A stretch of 64,000 bases of DNA from Jejuia pallidilutea (lineage in GTDB: Bacteria > Bacteroidota > Bacteroidia > Flavobacteriales > Flavobacteriaceae): assembly GCF_002973595.1 (NCBI RefSeq), contig NZ_PVEO01000004.1:310001-374000 (forward strand), read 5' to 3'. This document shows positions 1 to 8,468 of this stretch, in pieces. The notes beneath the pieces were generated by a model. It did no database searches, was not told the DNA's origin, and saw nothing but the letters and a program-made list of their open reading frames with translations. How positions within the stretch are numbered: position 1 is the first letter of the stretch; each line of letters opens with the position of its first letter. A program made the position numbers and the translations under genes.

Positions 1-1
1 A

Positions 2-1708
2 CTTAAACCGGGAGAACAAAAAACCATATCGTTTACTTTGTCTTGGCGTTTTCCAAATGCAAGATTTGTTACAGGTTTTGGAAAAAAGGAATGGTCTCGC
101 GATATTAACTACTATGCGACCCAATGGATTAGTGCCAGTGATGCGGCTCAAGCAGTGGCTTCAAAGGAAAAAGAGCTAAGAACAAACACACAAAAATGGG
201 TAGATACCTGGTACGATTCTACCTTGCCTTATTGGTTATTAGAGCGCGCTTTTATTCCTGTTGACTGTATGCAAACGCAAGTGGCCGGACGTATGGCCTT
301 GCAAGGAGGAAGGTATAGTCTTGATGAAGGCGTAACTTGTTGCGAAGGAAACTGCACCCATGTATGGCACTATGCCCAAGGTTTAGCCCGCATGTTTCCA
401 GTAATTGAAAGAGAATGTCGTGAGCAAGTAGAATATGATCTTGGTTTTAAAGAAGATACAGGGGCGATGAATTTTCGTTGTTCTACAAAAGCTTTTAAAG
501 AAGCGCCAGACGGACAGTGTGGCACAATTTTAAGAGTGTTAAGGGAAAGCCAAATGACCACAGATTACAGTTTTCTTGAAAGTATTTGGGAACGTACCAA
601 ACTGTCTATGGATTATGTAATCGAAACGTGGGACGAAGACAGGGATGGAGTAATGACTGGTGCTCAGCATAATACATTAGACGGAAATTGGTTTGGAAAA
701 GTACACTGGTTAACAAATATGTATCATGCCGCACTAAAAGCATCGGCTCAAATGGCAAGACAAATGAATCAACCTCAAGTAGCCAAACGTTATGAAACAC
801 TTGTTTCAAAAGGTGCCAAAGCCATGGTTGATACCATGTGGAAAGAAGAGTTTGGTTACTTTATTCATATTCCTGAACTCGAACCCGAAAAAACACGAGG
901 TTCAACAACGGGTTGTCATATCGATCAGGTGCTTGGCGAATTTTGGTTACATAACCTTGGGCTTGATCCTATTTTGCCAAGGGATAAAGTTAGAAAAGCC
1001 CTAGAATCACTTTGGATTTATAATTTCTCGCCTAACGTTGGAGATTTCAGAAAAGATAACCCAAAAGGGCGTTGGTATGCTGCCGAAGGCGATGCTGGTT
1101 TAGTGATGTGTACATGGCCGTTTGGAAAGGAAAATGCCCAAAAAACGAATTTCCATAAATACTACAATGAGTGTATGTCTGGATTTGAGTGGCAGGTAGC
1201 CGCACACATGATTTGGGAAGGCATGCTCGAAAAAGGTTTGGCCGTTGGTAAGGCTATTAATGATCGCTATCAACCCAAACACCGTAACCCGTACAATGAA
1301 GTAGAGTGTGGAGATCACTACGCTCGGGCGATGGCAAGTTATAGCGCGTTTATGGCGGTTTGTGGATACCGATATAACGGGCCAGAAGGGAAATTGGCTT
1401 TCGGACCGCGTATGAAACAAGACTATTTTAAAGCAGGTTTTACCACTGCCGAAGGTTGGGGACAATTCACTCAGAAAATAGATGCTGGCAAGCTTGTAGC
1501 AGGAATCGATTTGCGCTATGGTAAATTAAAGCTAAAAGAATTTGCATTGGATAAAGTAGAAAACATTGTGGTAACGAGTGCCACGGTAGAATTGGATGGT
1601 AAGCGAGTTGATGCTTCATTCAAAGCGGAAGCCGACCGATATATTCTAAGTTTCGATTCCGATTTGGTTTTCAGTGAAGGGTCTAAATTACGGTTTGAAT
1701 TCAGTTAA
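2..1708 (+). CDS. GH116-family glycoside hydrolase (DUF608), 5' end outside window
   Basis: This is the C-terminal part of a GH116 protein (bile-acid beta-glucosidase/DUF608 type). The reading frame is open from base 2, with LKPGEQKTISFTL directly before a TTG at 38, so the true start lies upstream. It contains the family's (alpha/alpha)6-barrel signatures: the HNTLDGNWFG segment (about 668-700), the AEGDAGLVMCTWP segment (about 1083-1120) and NPYNEVECGDHYARAM (about 1288-1333). GH116 enzymes are retaining beta-glucosidases, beta-xylosidases or glucosylceramidases that remove single sugars from chain ends or branches. It opens the visible part of the PUL, 59 bases before the first beta-helix gene and probably co-transcribed with it. 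The family call is firm; the substrate (glucose or xylose) is not readable here. The signal peptide cannot be judged because the N-terminus is missing. Confidence 0.85.
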   Translation, partial: LKPGEQKTISFTLSWRFPNARFVTGFGKKEWSRDINYYATQWISASDAAQAVASKEKELRTNTQKWVDTWYDSTLPYWLLERAFIPVDCMQTQVAGRMALQGGRYSLDEGVTCCEGNCTHVWHYAQGLARMFPVIERECREQVEYDLGFKEDTGAMNFRCSTKAFKEAPDGQCGTILRVLRESQMTTDYSFLESIWERTKLSMDYVIETWDEDRDGVMTGAQHNTLDGNWFGKVHWLTNMYHAALKASAQMARQMNQPQVAKRYETLVSKGAKAMVDTMWKEEFGYFIHIPELEPEKTRGSTTGCHIDQVLGEFWLHNLGLDPILPRDKVRKALESLWIYNFSPNVGDFRKDNPKGRWYAAEGDAGLVMCTWPFGKENAQKTNFHKYYNECMSGFEWQVAAHMIWEGMLEKGLAVGKAINDRYQPKHRNPYNEVECGDHYARAMASYSAFMAVCGYRYNGPEGKLAFGPRMKQDYFKAGFTTAEGWGQFTQKIDAGKLVAGIDLRYGKLKLKEFALDKVENIVVTSATVELDGKRVDASFKAEADRYILSFDSDLVFSEGSKLRFEFS

Positions 1709-1767
1709 AAGCAAGTTTATTTAATGATTTAAAATACAAGATTGATTTTAACCTACATCATAAACAA

Positions 1768-3120
1768 ATGAAAACAATATTAAGAGCTACGTTATTTGGT
1801 TTACTATTGGTTAGTAACATAATAGAAGCCAAAGACATAAAAATCAATTCCCTAAAAGAGTTGGCTAAATATGCTGCAGAAAGTGGCAATACCATAACCA
1901 TGGCTCCGGGAGTCTATCAATTAACTGATTATTTAACTCGGGATATTGTCGAAAACCAACGAATTAATAAAGAATATCAATACATCACTTTTAGCGGAAG
2001 TAATAATATTTTCAATCTAAAAGGCGTAGAAATTCAGGTAGATACGGAAATTAGGACTTGGCTAAAACCACCTATTCATTCTGATGAGTTTTTGGTTATG
2101 GGTTCAAATAATACGTTTTCAGGACTTACTATAAGGTGTGTGGGCAACGGGACCTCACCCGGAGGTACAGTATTACAAGTTGCTGGAGAGGCCAATGTTT
2201 TAAGAGATATTACGTTGCATGTAGCAGGCTCTTATCCTTATGGATATGGCGATTTATTTGGAAAAGGAAAACAAAAAGAAACTACTGTAAAACACAGAAA
2301 ACACAGCGGACTTTTAGTAACGGGAGATGAAACGAAGCTTTACGGATGTAAAATATTTAGTCGTTCTTTCGGGCATTGTTTTTTCATTCAGCAACATCCT
2401 AAAAATGTATATTTTGAAAACTGTTATGCCGAAGGAGAAGTACGCTCCACAGATGAAGTTTTGGCAGAAACATCAGGGCCTGCTTTTGATGTGAGTTTTA
2501 AAACATGGACTCAAAATCGTGAAGGTGAATATGTTGTAACGCCTGGTTATATGAAATCGCTTTGCGAAGATGGATTTAGAACCTATGGAACATGCGAAAA
2601 CATCACTTTTAAAAATTGCACCGCCAAAAATACTCGTGGCGGATTTGAACTTCGTTTTAACAAAGCGCATGTAGAAAATTGTACTACTATAGGAACAGAA
2701 CGTGGGTATTGGATTGGAGATAACACCACAATGATTAACTGTAAAGGAGATGCTAATTACGGGCCTCTATTGTTTGTTGAGGGAAGCAATGTAGAGGTTG
2801 AGTTGATGGTTGATTCGGCAGAATCTGATAGAAAAGTACATTCATTAATTACTGTTTTAGGAGATAATAATAAAGTAGTATTAAAAGCTACCGATGGAAA
2901 AAAGAGAACACAAGAATTACCAATTTTGGTAGGGTATACGCCTCCTATGCACGGTGAATCTATGTCTCCTTATAGTCAAGCCGAAGTAAATAAACTTCAT
3001 TTAATAAACCAAACAGGAATGCCGGTATCTGTTGGCCAAATGGTATCAAATTGTACTATTGAAACCAATGGTGAGGTGATAAAAAACAAGGGTAAGAATA
3101 ATCAAATACTAGAAAAATAA
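1768..3120 (+). CDS. secreted right-handed beta-helix protein, putative polysaccharide lyase (paralogue 1 of 5)
   Basis: A 450-residue protein with a Sec signal peptide ending near residue 21 (IIEA/KD). The body is a parallel beta-helix, seen as repeated short strands with Asn ladders such as SGSNN at residues 76-80. It shares a signature with four other proteins here: SYPYGYGD at 155-162, K175-H-R-K-H-S180, FGHCFFIQ at 201-208 and SGPAFD at 236-241. No C-terminal T9SS sorting domain is present, so it should be periplasmic. Beta-helix proteins in PULs are usually lyases (PL1/3/6/9 type, with catalytic Lys or Arg) or GH28-like hydrolases; I do not recognise this one as a named CAZy family. The conserved Lys/His pair is my candidate active site, which is inference. 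The next gene starts 3 bases after its stop. Confidence 0.75.
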   Translation: MKTILRATLFGLLLVSNIIEAKDIKINSLKELAKYAAESGNTITMAPGVYQLTDYLTRDIVENQRINKEYQYITFSGSNNIFNLKGVEIQVDTEIRTWLKPPIHSDEFLVMGSNNTFSGLTIRCVGNGTSPGGTVLQVAGEANVLRDITLHVAGSYPYGYGDLFGKGKQKETTVKHRKHSGLLVTGDETKLYGCKIFSRSFGHCFFIQQHPKNVYFENCYAEGEVRSTDEVLAETSGPAFDVSFKTWTQNREGEYVVTPGYMKSLCEDGFRTYGTCENITFKNCTAKNTRGGFELRFNKAHVENCTTIGTERGYWIGDNTTMINCKGDANYGPLLFVEGSNVEVELMVDSAESDRKVHSLITVLGDNNKVVLKATDGKKRTQELPILVGYTPPMHGESMSPYSQAEVNKLHLINQTGMPVSVGQMVSNCTIETNGEVIKNKGKNNQILEK

Positions 3121-3123
3121 TTT

Positions 3124-4500
3124 ATGAAAAAACGTCAAGCAGTTATCGTTTTAGGGTTTTTGTTGTTGTGTAATTTTATTCATGCAGCAGAAATTAAAAT
3201 AAACTCCTTAAAAGAATTAGCAACCTATGCTGCTAAAAGTGGAAATACCATTGTAATGAAACCAGGGGTTTATCAAATGGAAGATTATTTAACCTCAGAA
3301 ATTGTTAAAAACACCAAACCAGATAAAGTGGGAAGGTTTGCCATGATAAAGTTTTCTGGAAACCATAATGTTTTTGATTTAACTGGAGTAACCATTGAAG
3401 TTGATACAAAACTGTTAAGTGTTTTTAATGCACGAGTAAGTGAGTTTTATGTAGAAGGAAGTCATATACATATTAAAGGATTGACCGTTACAGATATCGG
3501 AAATCATCCAACGGCAAAAGGCGGGCATTCGTTTACAGTGGCTGGAGATCATGCTGTAATAGAAAAAGTAACCTTAAATATGAGCGGATCTTTTCCTTAT
3601 GGCTATGGCGATTTATTAGGAAAAGGCAAAGGCGCTTTGGTACCTTTAAAAAAGCACAGTGGAATGTGTATAGAAGGTTTAAATGATAAAATTATCGATT
3701 GTTCTATTTATTCAAAAGCTTACGGACACTGCTTTTTTGTGCAAGGTGGTCGTAATGTGCTTTTTGAAAATTGTTATGCAGAAGGTGTAACTAGAACTAC
3801 AGACGATATGCTATCTGAAATTTCAGGGCCAGCATTTGATGTGAATTTTGCATCGGTTTATAAAAATTATGCTGGTGAAAATAAAATAACTCCTGGGTAC
3901 ACAAAATCTTTAAATGAGTGTGGTTTCCGTATGTATGGAAAAGGTGGTGTAAACGGTGTCAAAACCGGAGCAGTGACCGCTATTAATTGTACCGCTAAAA
4001 ATACCCGTATTGGTTTTGCCTTTGCTAAAATTACAGGAGATGTTCTGATTAAAGATAGTAAAGCCATAGGGTGTGAATTAGGATACAATGTAGGAGGATT
4101 AACGGTTGAAAATAGTATAGGAGATGCAGCAAACGGACCCTTGTTATATGTAAATAAAGGAGAAAAGACAACGGTAGAACTGGCATTGTTGCCTACAGCA
4201 TCTAAAACTAAAGTGCATGTATTGGCTGCAATTGCTGGAGATAATCATAATATCATATTAACCAAATGGAGAAATATGAAAAGAGGACAACATCTCCCTA
4301 TCAAAATAGGAGCAACACGTCCGCCAGCAAATAATGGTTTTTCTCCGTTGGGAACGGCTAAAACTTCAGGGATTGTTTTAAATAATTCAACAGGAATGCC
4401 TGTGGAATTAAATTCTGAAACAAGTTTGTGTAAAATTATTACCAATAGCGAGGTTACCGATAAGGGTAGAGATAATAACGTATTAATAAGTCAAGAATAA
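3124..4500 (+). CDS. secreted right-handed beta-helix protein, putative polysaccharide lyase (paralogue 2 of 5)
   Basis: A 458-residue paralogue of the preceding gene, with a Sec signal peptide (cleavage near HAA/EI). It keeps the whole family signature: SFPYGYGDLLGKGKG, LKKHSGM, YGHCFFVQGGRN and SGPAFDVNF, then a TPGYTKSLNECGFRMYG segment. Its closest relative in the window is not a neighbour but the fifth copy at about 20.4 kb, which matches almost position for position through the helix and carries extra C-terminal domains. This copy has no T9SS domain, so it is probably the periplasmic counterpart of that exported version. Its stop and the next gene's ATG share one base (TAATG at 4498-4502), which suggests translational coupling. 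Function is inferred from fold and context only. Confidence 0.75.
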   Translation: MKKRQAVIVLGFLLLCNFIHAAEIKINSLKELATYAAKSGNTIVMKPGVYQMEDYLTSEIVKNTKPDKVGRFAMIKFSGNHNVFDLTGVTIEVDTKLLSVFNARVSEFYVEGSHIHIKGLTVTDIGNHPTAKGGHSFTVAGDHAVIEKVTLNMSGSFPYGYGDLLGKGKGALVPLKKHSGMCIEGLNDKIIDCSIYSKAYGHCFFVQGGRNVLFENCYAEGVTRTTDDMLSEISGPAFDVNFASVYKNYAGENKITPGYTKSLNECGFRMYGKGGVNGVKTGAVTAINCTAKNTRIGFAFAKITGDVLIKDSKAIGCELGYNVGGLTVENSIGDAANGPLLYVNKGEKTTVELALLPTASKTKVHVLAAIAGDNHNIILTKWRNMKRGQHLPIKIGATRPPANNGFSPLGTAKTSGIVLNNSTGMPVELNSETSLCKIITNSEVTDKGRDNNVLISQE

Positions 4501-5918
4501 TGAAACGAAACATAATTTTAAAGCTAATTGTTTTAGCTACTTGTATAACAACTTCACTTTCTGCTCAAATTAAAGTCAATTCTATAAGTGAGTTGCTACC
4601 ATATTTAGATGACGACCATGTTTCGGTAAAGCTAAAACCGGGCGTTTATTCCATAAAAGCGGAAGATGTGGCGAAAGGCCTATATCAAAAAGAAGTAAAA
4701 TTAAAAAATACGAGTAAGGTGTTATTACTTTTTGAAGGCAATCATAGTACTTACGATTTTACAGGTGTTACCATAAATATTGATACTAAAGTTTTACAGG
4801 CGTTTGGTAAATATCAGGTTCACGAGCTACAAATAATAGGCAATAATAACGTGCTTAAAAACTTAACGATGGTAGATGACGGTTCTGTACACGATGCCCC
4901 AACAAGACGTGCTACCAATATTGTTATGGATGGAAAAAATAATCGAATTGAAGGCTTTCACGTTACTACAAAAGGGTCTTACCCATACGGCTATGGCGAT
5001 GCTTTTGGTAAAGGTGGAAAAGTGGTAATTCCGCACCGAAAGCACAGTGCGTGCCTAATTCGAGGGGAGTCTAACCATTTAAAAGATTCCAAATTTATAC
5101 ATAAGAGTTACGGGCACTGTATTTTTATGCAAGCGGCTAGTAACCCAATTATAGATGGCTGTTACGTTGAGGGTGAAGTTCGTAAAACCGACGATATGTT
5201 GAAAGAAACATCGGGTCCTGCTTTCGATGTCGATTTTATGACGGTATGGGGCTATAAACTGCCAAAAGGTTATATGCTAAGTACGGGGGAGGCTGGTATT
5301 CGAGCGTATAATGCAGGTGAAACTATTATTGATGGTAAAGAATACAGGCGAGGTACTTCTAACCCAACCATTCTAAACTGTACTATTAAATTTATGAGAA
5401 CCGGTGTAACGATTGCACATGCTAGAGGTAAAAAATACGTAGAGGGTTGTGTGGCCATGGGTTGCGAAAACGGATTTTCATTGGGCTCTGGTGATGCCGT
5501 TAATTGTAGTGCAGATTGTAGCTATGGTCCTGTGTATTCTACAACTTATGAAAATGATAGAAACTACAATGCAGATATTACTATTCTACCTGCAAGCCAT
5601 CCATATTATAACGGTTCTGGAAGTGTGGCTTATATAGGAGGTAGCGGTCATAATATTACATTACGTGGTACAGATGAAGTTATAGAAAAAGGTTTAGCCA
5701 TTAAGGTTGGGGGCGATAAGAACAATATTCGTCTGTTAAACGGTAATTTTCCACATCAAAATGATTTTAAAGGCGGAAGTTTTCAGATAAAAAACCTAAC
5801 TAATTATCCAATATTTTTATCAGCTAAAAGTAATCACGTAGCTGGTGAATCTATAGGTGAAATTTCGGATCTAGGAACTAACAATAACATTAAAAAAATT
5901 AATAGACATGAAAAATAA
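4500..5918 (+). CDS. secreted right-handed beta-helix protein, putative polysaccharide lyase (paralogue 3 of 5)
   Basis: A 472-residue protein with a signal peptide ending at about LSA/QIKVN. It is the third tandem beta-helix paralogue and retains the signature: SYPYGYGDAFGKGGK, IPHRKHSAC, YGHCIFMQ, EGEVRKTDDM and SGPAFDVDF. A short insertion (EYRRGTSNP region, about residues 281-290) separates it from copies 1 and 2. No membrane anchor or T9SS domain is visible, so a soluble periplasmic enzyme is expected. It is joined to both neighbours: a 1-base overlap upstream and an 11-base overlap with the next gene downstream. Divergence among copies suggests different linkages or substitution patterns of one polymer rather than simple dosage; that is inference. 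Confidence 0.75.
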   Translation: MKRNIILKLIVLATCITTSLSAQIKVNSISELLPYLDDDHVSVKLKPGVYSIKAEDVAKGLYQKEVKLKNTSKVLLLFEGNHSTYDFTGVTINIDTKVLQAFGKYQVHELQIIGNNNVLKNLTMVDDGSVHDAPTRRATNIVMDGKNNRIEGFHVTTKGSYPYGYGDAFGKGGKVVIPHRKHSACLIRGESNHLKDSKFIHKSYGHCIFMQAASNPIIDGCYVEGEVRKTDDMLKETSGPAFDVDFMTVWGYKLPKGYMLSTGEAGIRAYNAGETIIDGKEYRRGTSNPTILNCTIKFMRTGVTIAHARGKKYVEGCVAMGCENGFSLGSGDAVNCSADCSYGPVYSTTYENDRNYNADITILPASHPYYNGSGSVAYIGGSGHNITLRGTDEVIEKGLAIKVGGDKNNIRLLNGNFPHQNDFKGGSFQIKNLTNYPIFLSAKSNHVAGESIGEISDLGTNNNIKKINRHEK

Positions 5919-6822
5919 ACAGTTTATTATTACTATCGGTTTATTGATTTCCATATTGAATATGGGAAATGTTTTTGCACAAGCACCAGTTTGGCAAGGA
6001 AAAGGACGAATAGCAATTAGTTCAGATGGTAATGAACACGATCATGACGATTGGGCTGCAACACCTTTAAGTTTGGCTCTACTTGCGGCAAAGGGACTTC
6101 AAGATAATTTGGTGCTTTTTACCTATAGCGATCACATTTGGGGAAGCAATCAAGAACATCCAACTTCAAAATCTGGATTGAACTCATATCAGCATATGCG
6201 TGAAAGTGCTTTGAAAGGTGGCGAATGGTTTGGTTTTAAGAAAACAAACTTTGTTTGTGCAGTAGATAATGCAGAGGTGGCTTATACGGCCATGCGTGAT
6301 GAAATCAATAAATCTTCAGAAGAAAGCCCTTTAATTATTATAGCCGCTGGCCCCATGCAGGTTGTAGGTGAGGCTATTAAGCGTGCCGATGTTTCTAAAC
6401 GTCAATATGTAAAACTTATTTCGCATTCTGGTTGGAACGATAACCACAGTGATAAACCACATAAAGATTTTTGGGATACCCATTCGGGGTGGACTTTTAA
6501 TGAGATAAAAGCCGCTTTTTCAGGAGAAGAAGGTGGAGGGTTAGAATGTATTCATATTGCTAATCAGAATGGAGGAAAAGGTTACGATGGCTTAAAAGCT
6601 CCGAAAGAAAAATTTGATTGGATAAAAACTTCAGAAGCTAAAAATAGTAAAGCCTACAAAAAAGGCGCTTGGGAATGGCTTTATTCAAGAATGGAAACTT
6701 GCGTTAAAAAAGGTGATTTTGACCCTTCGGATGCGGGTATGGTTGTATACATACTCACAGGTGTGGAAGAAACAAGTCCTGAACTTGCTAAAGAAATTAT
6801 GGAAAATCCTGTTCTAAAATAA
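5908..6822 (+). CDS. secreted nucleoside-hydrolase-like protein of unknown function
   Basis: A 304-residue protein with a Sec signal peptide (about residues 1-25, ending VFA/QAP). The segment after it, RIAISSDGNEHDHDDWAA, resembles the DxDxxxDD Asp cluster that binds calcium in inosine-uridine nucleoside hydrolases and in the nucleoside-hydrolase-like domain of some cellulose-binding proteins. A later segment, LIIIAAGPMQVV, resembles the GPLTN motif of the same fold. These enzymes cleave ribosyl or related N- or O-glycosides, but the remaining sequence is distant and I cannot assign an activity. The start overlaps the previous beta-helix gene by 11 bases and a fourth beta-helix gene follows 20 bases on, so it is embedded in the operon. 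It may act on an unusual sugar end or modification. The fold call is tentative. Confidence 0.5.
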   Translation: MKNKQFIITIGLLISILNMGNVFAQAPVWQGKGRIAISSDGNEHDHDDWAATPLSLALLAAKGLQDNLVLFTYSDHIWGSNQEHPTSKSGLNSYQHMRESALKGGEWFGFKKTNFVCAVDNAEVAYTAMRDEINKSSEESPLIIIAAGPMQVVGEAIKRADVSKRQYVKLISHSGWNDNHSDKPHKDFWDTHSGWTFNEIKAAFSGEEGGGLECIHIANQNGGKGYDGLKAPKEKFDWIKTSEAKNSKAYKKGAWEWLYSRMETCVKKGDFDPSDAGMVVYILTGVEETSPELAKEIMENPVLK

Positions 6823-6842
6823 TTTAAGAATTAAATAAGGAT

Positions 6843-8291
6843 ATGAAAGCTACAATACTTTTTATAATATTCACACCTATGTTGCTGTTTGTTTCGTTTC
6901 AAGATGAAACTGAAATAAAGCAGGTAGAATTACCGGTTTCTAATCTTGCTGAACTAAGGGAAGCAGTAACAAAAAGCAATCAAGTTATTACCCTAAAGCC
7001 TGGTAACTATATTATCACCGAACTACCAGAAGATGCTCGAAGTTTTGTTTGTTCGGGGTCTAATAATATTATAAACCTTTCAGGGGTTTATATTGATTTT
7101 CCAGTAGGAACATGTAAGGATGCTCATTTTAATTTCACAGGCTCTAATAATAAGCTTAGTGGTGGCGTTTTTGAAGAGACCTATCAAAATGGAATGAAGG
7201 AAGTGACCGATTTTGGAAGCTATAACCAAAATAGGAAAACTTTGGCAAAGGGACTTAAAGGTGGGGCAGGTTTCAGATTATCTGGAAATGGAAATACCAT
7301 TGAGGGGATTAAGCTAACCGTAAGAGGATCGTTTCCGTATGGTTATGGAAATATGTATGGTATTGGAAGAGGAAATGCCACAGGACTGGATAAACGATGC
7401 GCCATGTTGATAACGGGTGTTGGTAACACGGTTGATAACTGCGAATTTCAGCACAGAGCTTTTGGCCATGTGATATACATGCAAAAAAACGCCGATAAAA
7501 CCGTAATAAAAAACACTTACATTGAAGGCGCCGTGCGCCCAAGTAACGATACATATAAAGAAACCAATGATGGCGATTTGCCCAAGCGTTTCAATTATAA
7601 AATGCCTTTAGGTGCTATGAAAGGTTTACCTATTCCCAAAGATGTGATGTTCAATTTAACAGAAGACGGTATTAGAGCCTATAATATTCCAGGCTCTGTT
7701 ACAGTTGAAAATTGCACGGTAGTTAAGTGCCGTGGTGGAATAAAACTTTACATGGCAAAAGGTGAGGTAAAAGTAATCAATAGCACGGTTTTAGATTGTG
7801 TGGTGGAAGGCTATTCACTTAACAACGGCGGTGAAATGATAAACTGTAAAGGCAATGCTGCATACGGCCCATTAATTTACATGCATTTCGATAAGGTGTC
7901 CAATCAAAAAATAGACTTAACGGTGTTGCCATCACCACATGCGGTGGGTAATCATGTGTTTGCAGCTATAAAAGGCACAGGGCATCAAATACATATCAAG
8001 CGCGCCAATTTCAAAGGGGAAATTGATAATACACTTCGCCCAATTGTTGTAGGCTATCCAGCAAGGTTTGAGTTTTTAACAACCGATTATCCGGGTGTAC
8101 CTAAGGGTTACGAAGAAAATTTTGAGAAACATTTCGGAGATAAAGATTACACGGCAATTAACATAACCATTAAAAACGATACGGAGTACCCTGTAATATT
8201 AGGAGCTAAATCGCATGATAATCACATAAAAAGTGTTGGTATCATTACAGATTTAAACAAAAGCAATAGTATAAAACAAATTGAAAATTAG
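6843..8291 (+). CDS. secreted right-handed beta-helix protein with altered signature (paralogue 4 of 5)
   Basis: A 482-residue beta-helix protein with a short hydrophobic N-terminus (about residues 3-18) that should act as a signal peptide. It is homologous to the other four copies: SFPYGYGN at 163-170 and FGHVIYMQ at 207-214 align. However, the invariant (K/R)KHS of the other copies is replaced by DKRCAM (183-188), and the SGPAFDV segment after the helix turn is absent, replaced by NDGDLPKRFNYKMP. If those residues are catalytic, this copy has either lost activity or changed substrate. It is the last gene of the first tight cluster; a 177-base gap follows before the large lyase gene. The beta-helix assignment is strong; enzymatic activity is uncertain. 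Confidence 0.7.
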   Translation: MKATILFIIFTPMLLFVSFQDETEIKQVELPVSNLAELREAVTKSNQVITLKPGNYIITELPEDARSFVCSGSNNIINLSGVYIDFPVGTCKDAHFNFTGSNNKLSGGVFEETYQNGMKEVTDFGSYNQNRKTLAKGLKGGAGFRLSGNGNTIEGIKLTVRGSFPYGYGNMYGIGRGNATGLDKRCAMLITGVGNTVDNCEFQHRAFGHVIYMQKNADKTVIKNTYIEGAVRPSNDTYKETNDGDLPKRFNYKMPLGAMKGLPIPKDVMFNLTEDGIRAYNIPGSVTVENCTVVKCRGGIKLYMAKGEVKVINSTVLDCVVEGYSLNNGGEMINCKGNAAYGPLIYMHFDKVSNQKIDLTVLPSPHAVGNHVFAAIKGTGHQIHIKRANFKGEIDNTLRPIVVGYPARFEFLTTDYPGVPKGYEENFEKHFGDKDYTAINITIKNDTEYPVILGAKSHDNHIKSVGIITDLNKSNSIKQIEN

Positions 8292-8397
8292 GTGAAGTTT
8301 TTTTTATAAAATGAAAAACCTAACATAGAAAACACTTTCAATTATTCATATAAAACTAAACATACATGAGTAAAAGAACATAATTTATATAAAAGGA

Positions 8398-8416
8398 AAC
8401 ATGGTTTATACATGTT
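8398..8416. promoter_or_regulatory. inverted repeat AACATG-N7-CATGTT upstream of lyase gene
   Basis: A perfect 6-base inverted repeat with a 7-base spacer lies 53 bases upstream of the start of the large lyase gene, in the only sizeable gap of the first third of the PUL. Its size fits a dimeric regulator's half-sites. No copy was noticed upstream of the other units, so a role as operator is only a possibility. Confidence 0.25.
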
Positions 8417-8468
8417 GCTTTTTTGGTAGTGTAATTTTAGGCTATAATATTAAAACTAAATAAGATAT

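Noticed and set aside
1100-1465. Open frame of 121 codons on the minus strand
   Set aside because: It lies wholly inside the GH116 gene, has no recognisable domain and reads as an antisense shadow.
38-1708. GH116 gene starting at the TTG at position 38
   Set aside because: The frame is open from base 2 with family-like sequence before it, so the real start is left of the window.
1768-5918. The tandem beta-helix genes as one gene broken by frameshifts
   Set aside because: Each has its own signal peptide, a full helix and a proper stop; they are separate paralogues.
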